Source: Pholiota molesta (Eukaryota; Basidiomycota; Agaricomycetes; Agaricales; Strophariaceae). Taken from it: a stretch of 64,000 bases of DNA. Positions 48,171 through 58,614 of the stretch are shown here, in pieces (position 1 is the first letter of the stretch; every line of letters starts with the position of its first letter). Location: contig JACGCK010000036.1 in the NCBI GenBank assembly GCA_014925825.1, positions 1-64,000 on the forward strand, read 5' to 3'. Made by a program: the position numbers and the translations under genes. The notes beneath the pieces were generated by a model that worked only from the letters and a program-made list of their open reading frames with translations, did not search any database and was not told the origin of the DNA.

Positions 48171-49372
48171 ATGGCGCCCAAAAAGCGCAAGTTCTCGGAC
48201 CTATCTGCGGAGCAAACATCCGGATAAAAAGAATTTTCTTTCCTGCCGTGAGGAATGCGGCAACCTGGCATCGATGAAGAGGACGAGGACATGAGGGCGC
48301 TGAATCGCGTTGACAAATGCGAAGGGAAGGTGTGTTAGATATAGCCGAATAATGGGAACTACGGATGTCTGTCATATAGCATACCCCATTCCTGACGTCT
48401 CTCTCCTTGCTATCTCCTTGCTATCGGTAGAATGGGCATTAAGATTCAATCTTAAATGGCGCGCCGACGGTGAGACAGAGGCGAAGACGTACGGAAATGC
48501 GACATTACCCGGAACCCGGACGGTCGACGATACGAGAAGTATATCGACGACTTTCTCAAAGACGTGTCCCTCGAGGTTTGTTTCCGTTCCTCAATCCTCG
48601 TAACCGGCTGATTTTGCTGCAGTCAGAAGCTGGCTGTCGCGTCGTCGTCAACGCCCTCCTGATCCATGTCGCATCAAACCTCGAGACACACTCATCTGGT
48701 GTTGTGATTGCTCCGAAATGTCGGGCTGAGGACAAGCTGTTCGAGCACGAAAATTCGTTCAATGCGCTGGCGGATTATATGCTCTTCTGTGGCGACAAGA
48801 TTATGCGAGGTCAGTGTGTGTCACCGCTGCCTGACCCTGTATCTAACTACACATATGCAGATCGAATTGATAAATCGAAAGCTTTCGCTTTCAGCGACCC
48901 CGAGATATACAAATTGCTCAAGTGCATTATCTACGAAACGAAGTCCGAAGACCTTTTCAGCCCCGCATTGACAACGTCTCTTCCTCAAGCAGCGATGGCC
49001 GCTATCATCAAGGCGCAGGGCCTGCAGTACGTTCCTATTTAATATGAGTACGATCTTACGAACATCCCTTTTAGACTGAAAACTTTTCGAGGCTGCGTTA
49101 CTAGTGGTAAGCACTGGATATTTTTCGTCTACAATGCGGAGAACTCCGAGCATGGACAAGGCAAAACTGTATATTGGTTGGAGCCAATTTCTCTAGGGGA
49201 GCGTCACAATCCAACTGTTAATCTAGAGTTGATTCTTGGCTTACTGCGTGACTGGGTAAGTCTGAATTTGCTGACTCGAACCCCAAGCCCATGTTTGACA
49301 TTTAGAGGGTTATCATCTTAGGTTGAACACGGCCATGACAATCACCTACGCTTTTTCGAGTACCCGATGTGA
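48171..49372 (+). CDS. Conserved-looking hypothetical protein, function unknown
   Basis: Begins MAPKKRKFSDLSAEQ, with a PKKRK sequence that could act as a nuclear localisation signal. Supported exons follow. One contains GRRYEKYIDDFLKDVSLE, ending at a GTTTGT donor. The next is SEAGCRVVVNALLIHVASNLETHSSGVV then KLFEHENSFNALADYMLFCGDKIMR, followed by an intron. Then DRIDKSKAFAFSDPEIYKLLKCIIYETKSEDLF, LKTFRGCVTSGKHWIFFVYN, TVYWLEPISLG, LELILGLLRDW, and a last exon HGHDNHLRFFEYPM with TGA at 49370-49372. The central part reads as one compact alpha/beta domain. I cannot name it. A nuclease-like or effector-associated domain is possible but no catalytic motif is evident. The link between the first exon and 48430 is uncertain. 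Confidence 0.55.
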
Positions 49373-49936
49373 CCTTCTCTTCTCGTACTTCGAAAATTTC
49401 CCGTAATCTTCATGGATATCGCCCAATAACATGTAGTAAGTAGTATTTTTCTGTGAGTCCATAATATGCTCCAACTCTGGTACACCTAACTAATTATAGC
49501 ACTGTTTTGTGGCTAAATTGCAATAGTAATACTAAATATGGCAAGTAGATTATTAGTAGTTTCGTCAATGCGATCGATAGACGCATTATTGCGAGGCAAC
49601 TTCGACTCGGAATATCTAATCTAAATCTTAGAGGACCTTGATGAGTGCATGCACGTGCTGACAGCCTTCCTTGTACACCTTCCGACATCCGTATACCCAG
49701 ACCATTCGTCGACGTCCAACATCTACGGATCTGAGAAATCCTAACCCATTTTAGTCGCATCGTCGCAGGCCCCTTTCCTTTGGTCAGTACCTACTTAACG
49801 GAACGTGAATCGACACCATCCCGACTCTACAAAATATGATTGGGAGTCATTCATCATGGAGCTTGTTCAAAGCGTCATTGTTTTCTGCCTCTTGAGTGTA
49901 CAGCTGATGAGAGCTGATGTCGTACTACAGCACATA
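49373..49936. other. Flank of the retroelement, no gene seen
   Basis: AT-rich sequence between the hypothetical gene and the left end of the DIRS-like element. No target-site duplication is visible when compared with the right flank after 57456. Confidence 0.45.
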
Positions 49937-50606
49937 CACAGGGCGCAGTACCAAATAAATGTGTGTTATTTATTCGGTGCTTATGTAATAGTTTATTTAC
50001 ATCACACTGCAGATATCTGACAACAAAGTATTTGGAAAATATTTGGTACAATTTAATAGATAAAAGTGTTCGATTTATCTGCTATATATGAGATGGTTTA
50101 TCTAATAGAAACTTTGCAAATAAATTGATGTCCTTTATTTGGTGCATATTTACATGTTCAGCAGGTTGATTATTTGACAACATATGTATATGACACAAAC
50201 AAATAACATTTGAATAAAGAGAGCAATTTTATTTGGTAGGAATATTTAAATAAATAAGGAGAGATTATTTGGTAGTTATTTGGTAGCAGATTTGCCTCGT
50301 CAAAGGGGCAAATCCGAAATTTGCCGCACAAAAAACGGCAAATCTGGAATTTGCCTTGTCAGAGGGGCAAATTCGAAATTTGCCGCGCAAAAAACGGCAA
50401 ATCCAAAATTTGCCGCACCAAAAACGGCAAATCCGAAATTTGCCATGCAAAAAACGGCAAATCTGGAATTTGCCTCGTCAAAGGGGCAAATTCGAAATTT
50501 GCCGCACAAAAAACGGCAAATCTGGAATTTGCCTTGTCAGAGGGGCAAATCCGAAATTTGCCGCACAAAAAACGGCAAATCTGGAATTTGCCTTGTCAGA
50601 GGGATA
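49937..50606 (+). repeat. Left inverted terminal repeat of the DIRS-like element
   Basis: An AT-rich outer part (49937-50285) is nearly identical to the complement of 57112-57456, with shared landmarks such as GATATCTGACAA and GCTATATATGAGATGG. The inner part (50286-50606) is an array of 30-bp palindromic units. It ends near GGATAAGATAAG, also present in complement at the inner border of the right repeat (about 56540-56556). Confidence 0.85.
50286..50606 (+). repeat. Array of 30-bp units with a 19-bp palindrome, left copy
   Basis: About eleven units. Each has a near-palindromic 18-19-mer of the form GGCAAAT-5 nt-ATTTGCC, with centres such as CCGAA, CTGGA, CCAAA or TCGAA. An 11-nt spacer of one of two classes follows: GC-x-CAAAAAAC, or TTGTCAGAGGG/TCGTCAAAGGG. 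Because 30 is divisible by three, every frame on both strands stays open, giving meaningless ORFs rich in CRTKNGKSEIC-like repeats. Not a gene and not a CRISPR. Confidence 0.9.
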
Positions 50607-51217
50607 AGATAAGTTGCAGTGTCTTGGACACCCAAATGGAATGAGTGGAAGGAAATGAGAATGAAAGAGAAAGCACGAAAATCCCAATAAAGGATTTTTG
50701 TGTTGTGCCTGGGTTTTCGCGGGCTTCGCGGAAAAACGGAATCGATCCGTGCTTTGAACGCAGCGCCTTGCGCGACTCCTCAGCTGGAGCGATGGGCGTG
50801 CGTTCGAAAGGCGTTCCGCGACGAACCGGGCCGGATGGATGACCGATCGGGCACGTGTTCGGATGTCTTCAGACTTTCAATGTTTTGAAATCTGAGAAGC
50901 CCGAGAAAACCAGAGCGTCTGGACAAGACGGTTTGTGGCCTACGGATGCCAAAGTCCAAACCAGCCATGCCAACCAGAGTGAAACTCACAACAGGCAGGT
51001 TGGACAAGGCAAACAGAGGCCCAAACTGACACCCCAGCCAGAGTGAGCTCGGTAAATCATGTAACTTTTCTTGTAACTTGATAAATCATATAATTTAGAA
51101 CAATTTTCATAATACATGTGCAGTTTTCAGACGTCTATGGGTGCGGTTGTACGGGAATATGGCTAGGGAACAGCAGGAGAAATAAAGAAAGGAGACCGCA
51201 AATATGAATAAAAAAGG
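50607..51217. other. Internal non-coding region of the element downstream of the recombinase gene
   Basis: About 0.6 kb. A 16-bp imperfect inverted repeat (50712-50727 with 50896-50911, one mismatch) flanks a GC-rich core. By position this could be the 3' UTR of the element or the counterpart of the internal complementary region of DIRS elements. I could not show complementarity to the termini by eye. Confidence 0.45.
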
Positions 51218-52872
51218 TTAAGAGATGGATAAGGTAGTGAGTAGGGTTTGGGATATACGCTGTACGCTGCGGAATTCCTCGAAGATCTTTGCCAACTCAT
51301 CAACATGGCTCTTCTTGTAAGCTTTTGAGATGCTCATGGGAAGGATTTCTTCCATCCTACGCCAATACAAGAGGAATGCGAGCGAAGTCCAGCCGCCGGT
51401 TGCAGCAACGATTTCGGGAGGCACACCTGCAAGGAGGAGCTCAACGGCGCCTCCAATCCGAAAACTGTGCCCGAGAACATGGGCGAGGGCCGCGGACTTC
51501 CAGATCGATGTTACGAAATCGAGAAAGATGTGCTTGATCATGTTGCGAACACCACCGGTTGCCGCGCGGTACGCGAATAACGATGCAGAAGGTGGGATGT
51601 CGTGATTTATCTGGAGGTGGTTCTGGAGAGCACATCGTGGGCAGAGGTTGTCGTCGCGAGCTGTGAGGATGACCATGGCGCCTTCGCTCTTCGTCGTCTT
51701 AGTCCAGGGAATGCGGAAGTGCACGGAACGGGTGCCGTTACGCAGCTCACGGAAGTTTATGCTAAAAAGAGTGGGAGATGTCAGAGGATTAAAGAAATAA
51801 CTTGCAGGTAAACGCACGATGTGGAACGAAGAACATGGTAAGTGGCGTTGAAGGAGGCCTCCACCGCGACAGTGGTCTCGCCGAGGCGTCTGCAACCCCA
51901 GAACGTACACAGGGCGACCGCCCAGACCGCGGCGTGAAACGGGTCGGAGAGCGTGATGGCATTCCGGAGGAACAGTAAATGTTCGACGGAAACGGGTGAG
52001 CGAAGAGGGCGCTTGTGCTTAGCGCCTTCTTTGGTTGCCGTCGCACGCGCGAACTCGACCCAAGGATCATCCTCGCCATGCCATGGTGCATGATTGATGA
52101 GGTGCCAGCTCCGAATGCCTGAGAGCCACCCTTTGATTGTTCCACCGATTTCGAGACCCTTGTGCTCAGAAATGAAGCCGCAGATGAGCGCGTAGGAAGC
52201 GGGCATCCTGCTCTCCTCCGGAATCGCATACTTGTCGCAGAATTGCGTCCAGCGTAGCAGACCTGCGGCATAAGATGATTTTGTGTTCGGAGCGAGAGCA
52301 CCACGAATTGTCATCAGGACTGGCTCAACGAGGGAGCTGGGAATCAAGGAGTGGAGGTGTGCGCGGTGTTCGAGACCGAATGGAGTGTCCCATAGGAATA
52401 GGCGATCGGCAGCAGCAACGTGAGGGCGAAGAGGATTGGGAATGATCTCGCGGCCGGCTCTGGGTTTCCGAGGGATGATGGTGCAGTGAACGTTGGAAGA
52501 GGTGAGATTCGAGGATGAGGACGCCGGGGTGACGGGAATAGGGATGCTCGAGGCAAATATTGATGAAGAGGGAGGAGATAAAGCAGTATGTGGAGAGGAA
52601 TTTTTAGAGTAAGAATAAAATAAGTCAGGAGAAGGTAAAGTGCTAAGGTTTTGTACAGATGCGTGCGATGGAACTTTAATGTCTACGGAATGCAAAGAAG
52701 ATGTTACAGAACATTCAGGTAATAATACAACAGAGGAGCGAGCAGACTGAAATTGAGAATAAGGATTAAAAATTTGAGGAGACGTGGGGCGCGGTGAAGA
52801 CTTGGCGACTTCACCCACGTTCCTCTCGACAGCACAGGCTGCCGAAAATATATTAGGGTCTATACTAAACAT
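51218..52872 (-). CDS. Tyrosine recombinase of the DIRS-like element
   Basis: Integrase of the tyrosine-recombinase (phage lambda Int) fold that would insert the circular DNA copy. Spliced length is 532 residues: exon 1 52872-51818, intron 51762-51817 (GTGCGT...TTTAG, 56 nt), exon 2 51761-51218. The N-terminal 150 residues are Ser/Pro-rich and variable. A SAM-like core-binding domain follows, with SYAAGLLRWTQFCDKY and TIKGWLSGIRSWH. The catalytic domain has the first arginine in FWGCRRLGETTV, then HSFR (His and second Arg) in LGHSFRIGGAVELL, GGWTS, and the nucleophilic tyrosine in LLYWRR. So the R-H-R-Y set is complete. Its ATG overlaps the stop of the upstream Gag-RT gene by 8 nt, suggesting reinitiation after termination. 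Confidence 0.88.
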
Positions 52873-55800
52873 AAGAGAAACAAGGACGAAGCTCGTCTGG
52901 GAGCGTAAAAGAAGGAGTCATCTGCATTGCCAACGGTCCTGGTTCTCCGCGCGAGATAGGATCCGCCGGGTTAGCGGCCGAAACAACATATTCAAATTCT
53001 GGAGTGATAAAGAGAGGAAGGAGAATGGCATACGTACGCCCGACTGAGGCGTTGATAAAGTGGTTACGGCTGCGGCCTTTGTCGAGAGCGCCGATGGTTC
53101 CTTTGTTATCAGAATGGATGAGGAGGCGGATGTCGTGAAGGTGGCGTGATGCGAGAAAATATACCAGAAGCTCGATAGCGACGGTCTCGAGCCAGCAGAT
53201 ATCCCTGCCTGGAATCTTCCATGAGGAAGTCAGGCGGAATGCAGCCCACTCATCGCCTATGATGATCCCGATTCCCCACGAAGTTGAGGCATCAACGAAA
53301 ATACCGAGGTCCTGGGTGACACCACGAGGGCGGAGTACGCGGTAAACGTCAGGCTTCGATAGCATGGTGAACCACCACCTGAGATCGGTGAGGACGGACG
53401 GTGGCGGGTGGCGGGTGGCGTATTCGTTGTTAATGGGAAACTTGCTCGCGAAGTTGGACAGCGATGCAAGGTGTGAGCGGCCCTCCATGTAAACGAAGGC
53501 GACATGACATAGGGAGCCGTGTAACTTCTGAATATCCAGAAGCTCGCATGGGTGCGTGGAAAACCGATCGGTAAACTGACGGACGCGCTGGAGGAATTTA
53601 ACGCGCTTTCTCTCGGGAAGGCTCACGGTTCTGTTGGGAATATCCCACCTGAAACCAATGAAATCCGTAACGAAGACAAAGGCGTCATCACCCTTGTCTT
53701 TGTGCCACGGAATACCGAGAGGAGCGATACGACGCAGCATTTCTGCCTTGTCATACTCATAGGAAAATTCACCGTCGACGAAAGGTCCGCTGGCGATGGG
53801 CACGCGGAAAGCCTTCAGGTCGTCCTCGTATTTGAGAACCGGATTTACGCGTTCGGCCTCCCAAACGTCGACGGTGGCATTGGCAGGCATGCTCGAATTG
53901 CTGCTCGCGCATGCAACGCCGAAAGGATGTGCATGGTCGATGTAGAAGTCACCCGGCATGCCCTGGACAACAAGCCAAGGCTTGTGTGAGGGATGCACAG
54001 GGCAAGTGCGATGGAATTTGGCAATGTCCATGGTACACGCCTGGGTACCAGGAGGCGCATGAGCGATCTAATGACGATGACGTCAGCATCAAGGTGTATG
54101 AAGACACATGAGGGTATGAAGACCCAATTCCCAAAGGAATAAGAGGCATGAAGCCTGAATAACGAGCGTCGAGCGAACTCGGACGTGACACGTAGACGTG
54201 GGTATGGACATCCAAAGATGTACAGGAAATACGATGCACATGGAAGTGCCGAAATAAGACTTACGATGTCAGCGACCTTTGACGCAGTGTCAAATTTAGT
54301 GGGAAAATCCCCCTTCGAGATGTAAGAGTTGACGGAGGCATGCTCCTTGGAGCTTTTGGAGAGGTGGCGGCAGATCCGCACCTTGTCGGGCTCGCCGAAT
54401 TGAGGCTGGATGACGGCGATGATGGGCGACGCGAAGAAAGGTCCCCGAAGGATGCGTTCCACATCGTTTCTGGAGTATGGGCCGGACATGCGACCCGCAA
54501 GCACCTCTTTATAGAGGTACTCGAGGATAACGTCCTGATGGTCTGAGAAGGACTGATTGTTGGGGATAATGACAGTCTCCAAGATTTCGGGCATGTGGCC
54601 GAGAGGAAAGCCATGGCGAAGATTCGTTACGAGCAAGGGATAGTTGTGCGAGATGTTGTGTTTGAGCAAAAAGGATTCGAAGGCGTCGGTGTCGTACGGA
54701 TGAATGATTCTGGAGAAGATGTCTTCGTGGAGGTGCTGAGACGAGTCGAAGTCGGGTCGAAGTGCTATTGTTGACGAGAAATCTGTATATTGCAAGGGAA
54801 TGGATTTCGAGGACGCGAGGAATTCCTCAAGCGTCGGGGGGGAAGCTCTGCAAGTCCAAGAGAAGGCGAAATGGGAGTCTTTGCCGCAGAAGGAGCAGAT
54901 ATGTGCTCGGGCGCCCTTTGCGTGGGTACAGGCAGAGCGTTCGCCGCGCAAATTGAACTTGATACAGATTTCGCGGTTGTCGGCGGCGCGAAGGAAACGA
55001 TTGACGAATCGTGCCCAGGTAGGTTTGCCGTCGCTGAATGATGCGGGACCTGTGTCGTTTGAGTGGGTAAAGACGGTGTGCCCTCTCTGGCCGCAAAGGA
55101 CGCAGCAGGGAGGGAGGGAGGTCTTCGTGCTGCTGGAGGGAAAGGAAGGAGAAGATGTGTATGTATTCCCAGGACGGGAGTATTTTCCGTTACTGCTGCC
55201 ACTGCGGGGTGGGTAGCCAGGGCGATCCGAAGATGCCAGCTTGCCCTGACCCTGCATGGCCTGGACTCTGTCCATGATCTTCTTCTCGGCCTTGACAAGG
55301 GCGTACGCGTTCGCGTAATGTGTCGCGCAGAAAGCCTTCTTCTCGCTTCGGAACTCTTGCCGAAGCTCGAGTTCCAATGCCTTCCAGGCAGAGTAAAATT
55401 CATCACGATCTATTAATTTAAAGAAAAAATCAAAGTGCAGGGCATACCACTCGGAGAAACCTCCGCTGGCGCCTTTGACGTCGCGCATCTGGTGAAAACG
55501 CAGCATTTGGTAGGCAGCTTGGCCCCACTCGCTACAGTCAATAGAAAGCTCTTTACCCAATGTAAGGGAGAGTTTCTCGACATCGATAATGTAAAATCCC
55601 TTCGACGTGCCATCCAAAGGATTGCACTTGACCATAGGCAACGAGCCCAGATGGTCGATAATATATCGCATATTGCGGTAAACAAAAAAAGGAAGAGGAA
55701 TTGCAACCGAAATTTCGGTATCAAAAAGAATTTGCGGGAAGATTAATTCAACCGCCTTTCCAGATTCACGGGGAACGATGTCGTCGCCCGTCATGCAGCG

Positions 55801-56274
55801 GCGCTTAGCGATTCTTGCCTCGAGCAATTTCGCGTGCGCATCCGAGGACAATTCCGCAGAAGATCTCTTAGACGAAGTTTGGGTCTCACCTTGAGCTTTC
55901 TGAGTTTCGGAGATCCACTTTACGATAGAAATTGGAAGGATGTCTTTGTATCGCTCGCGGATGCTGTCATCGAGAAGGTCAGTGAGTTCTTCTTCAACGA
56001 CGGTGATTAAAGACGCTGTCTCAGATCCCGCAGTCGGGTGATTGACAGGGTCGAGGGTGTGATGAATACTCTTGTTTATACGGCCGATATTTTCGAGCTC
56101 AATCTTCTTATTCAACTCGAGTTTGTTGTACAGCGGAAGAGTTTTGAATAATGTGATGGCCTCTTGGCTGACGTGCGTACGGCGAATCCTCAGAGCATGT
56201 TCCTGTTGTGGCTCTTCAACTTGTTGGTGAGGAGCGGCATCGTCTCCACCACCAGGACCGGGAACAGCAGCCAT
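52865..56274 (-). CDS. Gag-reverse transcriptase-RNase H polyprotein of the DIRS-like element
   Basis: Spliced length is about 1070 residues: exon 1 56274-54265, intron 54068-54264, exon 2 54067-52865. The N-terminal part is Gag-like, helical, with KRSSAELSSDAHAKLLEARIAKRR. Two Cys/His clusters follow (CCVLCGQRGHTVFTH; CSFCGKDSHFAFSWTC). The RT begins in exon 1 with KVRICRHLSKSSKEHASVN and FPTKFDTASKV. Exon 2 carries motif A (MDIAKFHRTCPVHP), YIDHAHPFGVA, and the catalytic YEDD box in KYEDDLKAF. The RNase H region has GIFVDASTSWG, LETVAIELL, HSDNKG and NPADPISRG, giving the D-E-D-D set. Splicing joins motif-containing parts in frame. The unspliced frame runs on as an 809-codon ORF with an unrelated C-terminus. 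Stop is TAG 52865-52867. Confidence 0.88.
54068..54264 (-). other. 197-nt intron inside the reverse-transcriptase domain
   Basis: Donor GTAAGT directly after the codons for KVADI, acceptor ATTAG before IAHAPPG. It is phase 0 and without an in-frame stop, so failure to splice lets translation continue through it into another frame. It is three times longer than the other introns in the window. Confidence 0.75.
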
Positions 56275-56574
56275 CGATAAGGATCAGATAAGAGATTGTT
56301 ACGGAAAAACGAGGGAATTTTCGTGGAAAAAAGGTAGAGAGAGAGGATTGAAAGGAGAATGTGAAAAACTTGTGAAGAAGACTCGAAAAAAATTTTCCTG
56401 AGGACTTTGAAGACTCAGAAAAGCTCAAAGATGGCAGAACCCAAAATCGAGAGATGAAGAGAGGGATTTTTTCATTGAACGATTATTACATTGCCAATGA
56501 TTATCTAAGTGACAGATTGATGGGTTCTGCCCCTTTCCCTTATCTTATCCTAAGATGAGCCTTTCAGGCTCATC
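56275..56574. other. 5' leader of the element
   Basis: Between the Gag start and the right terminal repeat. Purine-rich on the plus strand (pyrimidine-rich on the coding strand), likely promoter or leader of the Gag-RT transcript. No ORF of note. Confidence 0.5.
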
Positions 56575-57456
56575 GCGGAGCAAATTCGAAATTTGCCGCG
56601 CAAAAAACGGCAAATCCAAAATTTGCCGCACCAAAAACGGCAAATCCGAAATTTGCCATGCAAAAAACGGCAAATCTGGAATTTGCCTCGTCAAAGGGGC
56701 AAATTCGAAATTTGCCGCACAAAAAATGGCAAATCCAAAATTTGCCGCACCAAAAACGGCAAATCCGAAATTTGCCATGCAAAAAACGGCAAATCCAAAA
56801 TTTGCCTCATCAAAGGGGCAAATCACTGAGGTAAATTCCAGATTTGCCGTTTTTGGTGCAGCAAATTCCAGATTTGCCGTTTTTTGTGCGGCAAATTTCG
56901 AATTTGCCCCTTTGACGAGGCAAATTCCAGATTTGCCGTTTTTTGCATGGCAAATTTCGGATTTGCCGTTTTTGGTGCGGCAAATTTTGGATTTGCCGTT
57001 TTTTGCGCGGCAAATTTCGAATTTGCCCCTCTGACAAGGCAAATTCCAGATTTGCCGTTTTTTGTGCGGCAAATTTCGGATTTGCCCCTTTGACGAGGCA
57101 AATCTGCTACCAAATAACTACCAAATAATCTCTCCTTATTTATTTAAATATTCCTACCAAATAAAATTGCTCTCTTTATTCAAATGTTATTTGTTTGTGT
57201 CATATACATATGTTGTCAAATAATCAACCTGCTCAATATGTAAATATGCTCCAAATAAAGGGTGTCAATTTATTGGCAAAGTTTGTACCAGATAAACCAT
57301 CTCATATATAGCAGATAAATTGAACATCTTTATCTATTAAATTGTACCAAATATCTTCCAAATACTTCATTGTCAGATATCTGCAGTGTGATGTAAATAA
57401 ACTATTACAAAAGCACCGAATAAATAATACACATTTATTTGGTACTGCATCCTGTG
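56575..57456 (-). repeat. Right inverted terminal repeat, with an internal mirrored duplication
   Basis: 56837-57456 is the complement of the left terminal repeat. The inner 56577-56825 runs in the opposite sense: it repeats the same 30-bp units in the orientation of the left array, in the same order. The two halves therefore face each other around 56826-56836 as an inverted repeat with arms near 245 bp. The left terminus lacks this duplication. Confidence 0.85.
56577..57112. repeat. Array of 30-bp palindromic units, right copy, in two opposed halves
   Basis: Same units as at 50286-50606. The order of spacer classes and palindrome centres in 56837-57112 matches the left array read on the other strand, and that in 56577-56825 matches it on the same strand. 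A T in place of C at about 56727 (AAAATGG) is a private change. ORFs of up to 175 codons here are by-products of the 30-bp period. Confidence 0.88.
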
Positions 57457-58614
57457 ATAGCCATTTCACATACAAGTATTCAAATTGACGGATACAAAAT
57501 TATTTATAGCTACTTTTCTTGATTCCCAGGAAGAACCACAAGATTGGGACCGACGATAGAGGAGCTCGACGCGCTGCATGCGACTCCGTCCGTTCTTTCA
57601 TTGCTTGAATTCATGAAGCTTCGACTATCATTCCCAAAAACTTTGTTACTCTTCGCACTCGTTTTCCGCTAGATTGCTGTGAAACGAAACTTCCCTGTGT
57701 TCATGCAATTTACTATGTATCATTTCCTCGGCGTATATATGGACTCGTCATCGTATAGGAGAGGAATCCAACGATGGCTGGACAGTGTTACTTGCGATAT
57801 GGAACTGCTGGATTAACTTTGGGCGTGATTCAGCAAATCATGCGATGTGATAGGCTTCTATTCAGTTGAGTCTCGGTCCTGATTTGTTCCCGTGTTTTGC
57901 AGGCTATACTCAAGATTTTTGCTCCAGACCTTGCGCATGAAATTCCCGACATGCGTTCACACCGGATACCCCACAACATTCAAACATTTATAGGATGCTC
58001 CATCTGGCAAAACGGAAAATACATTTGCATATACGATAGCAGAAGATAGCATCGCGACAACCATAACGTGTGCAATGCCAGTGATACGCTCTTCAAAAGT
58101 CTTCAAACCGCCTACTTACGCGCGCGGGCTATACCATGGCGTCATGACCTCTGTACCGCCAAAAATGAATGAATCCATCACATATTTCGCTTAACCCAGG
58201 CCCCACTGTCCCAGGTCCTCGTTCTATCGACTCGGTGACAGCAACAGACAGCAACATAATCCGTTGTCGCCCCTAGAGGGGAAACCACATTGCACATGCC
58301 CAAAATAGCGCCCGTGCATGCTGAGGGCTTTTGGCTGTTCGCTGCGTCCGCCGGGTTTCTGCGCATTTCCCAATCGCCACTTGTCACGACGCGCAGATCC
58401 TGAATCCAACCAATCATCCGACATATAGGAGGGTCCGTGCGTCCTTCATCTCTCCGAATGGAGACCTGAGATAACATACAAATCTTGATCACAGAAGTCC
58501 GCAGAAGAAGCAGATCTTCTTCGGGAGGTGGGGTCTGGTGGGGTTTAAATAAATTTCAGGAGCAGATTGCCCTTCTCGCCGAAGCCATTTTGTCCTTCCT
58601 GCCACCCCCACGCC
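57457..58614. other. Intergenic region upstream of the P-type ATPase
   Basis: Right flank of the retroelement, then a long 5' region. TTTAAATAAAT at about 58543-58554 is a TATA-like box some 65 bases before the ATG at 58615. Minus-strand open frames at 58178-58983 are antisense artefacts. Confidence 0.45.

Larger units (their letters stand above)
49937..57456 (-). mobile_element. Complete DIRS-type tyrosine-recombinase retrotransposon
   Basis: A 7.5-kb element bounded by inverted terminal repeats, CACAGG-nn-GCAGTACC at the left (49937) and its complement ending at 57456. Inside, transcribed right to left, are a Gag-reverse transcriptase-RNase H gene and a tyrosine-recombinase gene. There is no DDE transposase or retroviral integrase. 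A reverse transcriptase together with a tyrosine recombinase defines the YR retrotransposons, and inverted rather than split direct terminal repeats point to the DIRS group within them. No methyltransferase domain was seen. Both coding genes are uninterrupted except for spliceosomal introns and all catalytic residues look present, so the element may be recently active. No target duplication is seen, as expected when a recombinase rather than an integrase does the insertion. Confidence 0.85.

Noticed and set aside
53845..54067. C-terminal part of the 809-codon Gag-RT open frame as protein
   Set aside because: It reads through the intron and then antisense to codon logic of the RT exon. The RT and RNase H motifs are in the spliced frame.
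56545..57072. Open reading frames up to 175 codons on both strands in the repeat arrays
   Set aside because: The 30-bp period is a multiple of three, so all frames stay open. The translations are the same short peptide repeated.
50286..57112. Regularly spaced palindromic repeats resembling a CRISPR array
   Set aside because: The spacers are not unique, falling into two or three repeated classes. The arrays are mirrored at both ends of a retroelement, in a eukaryotic genome.
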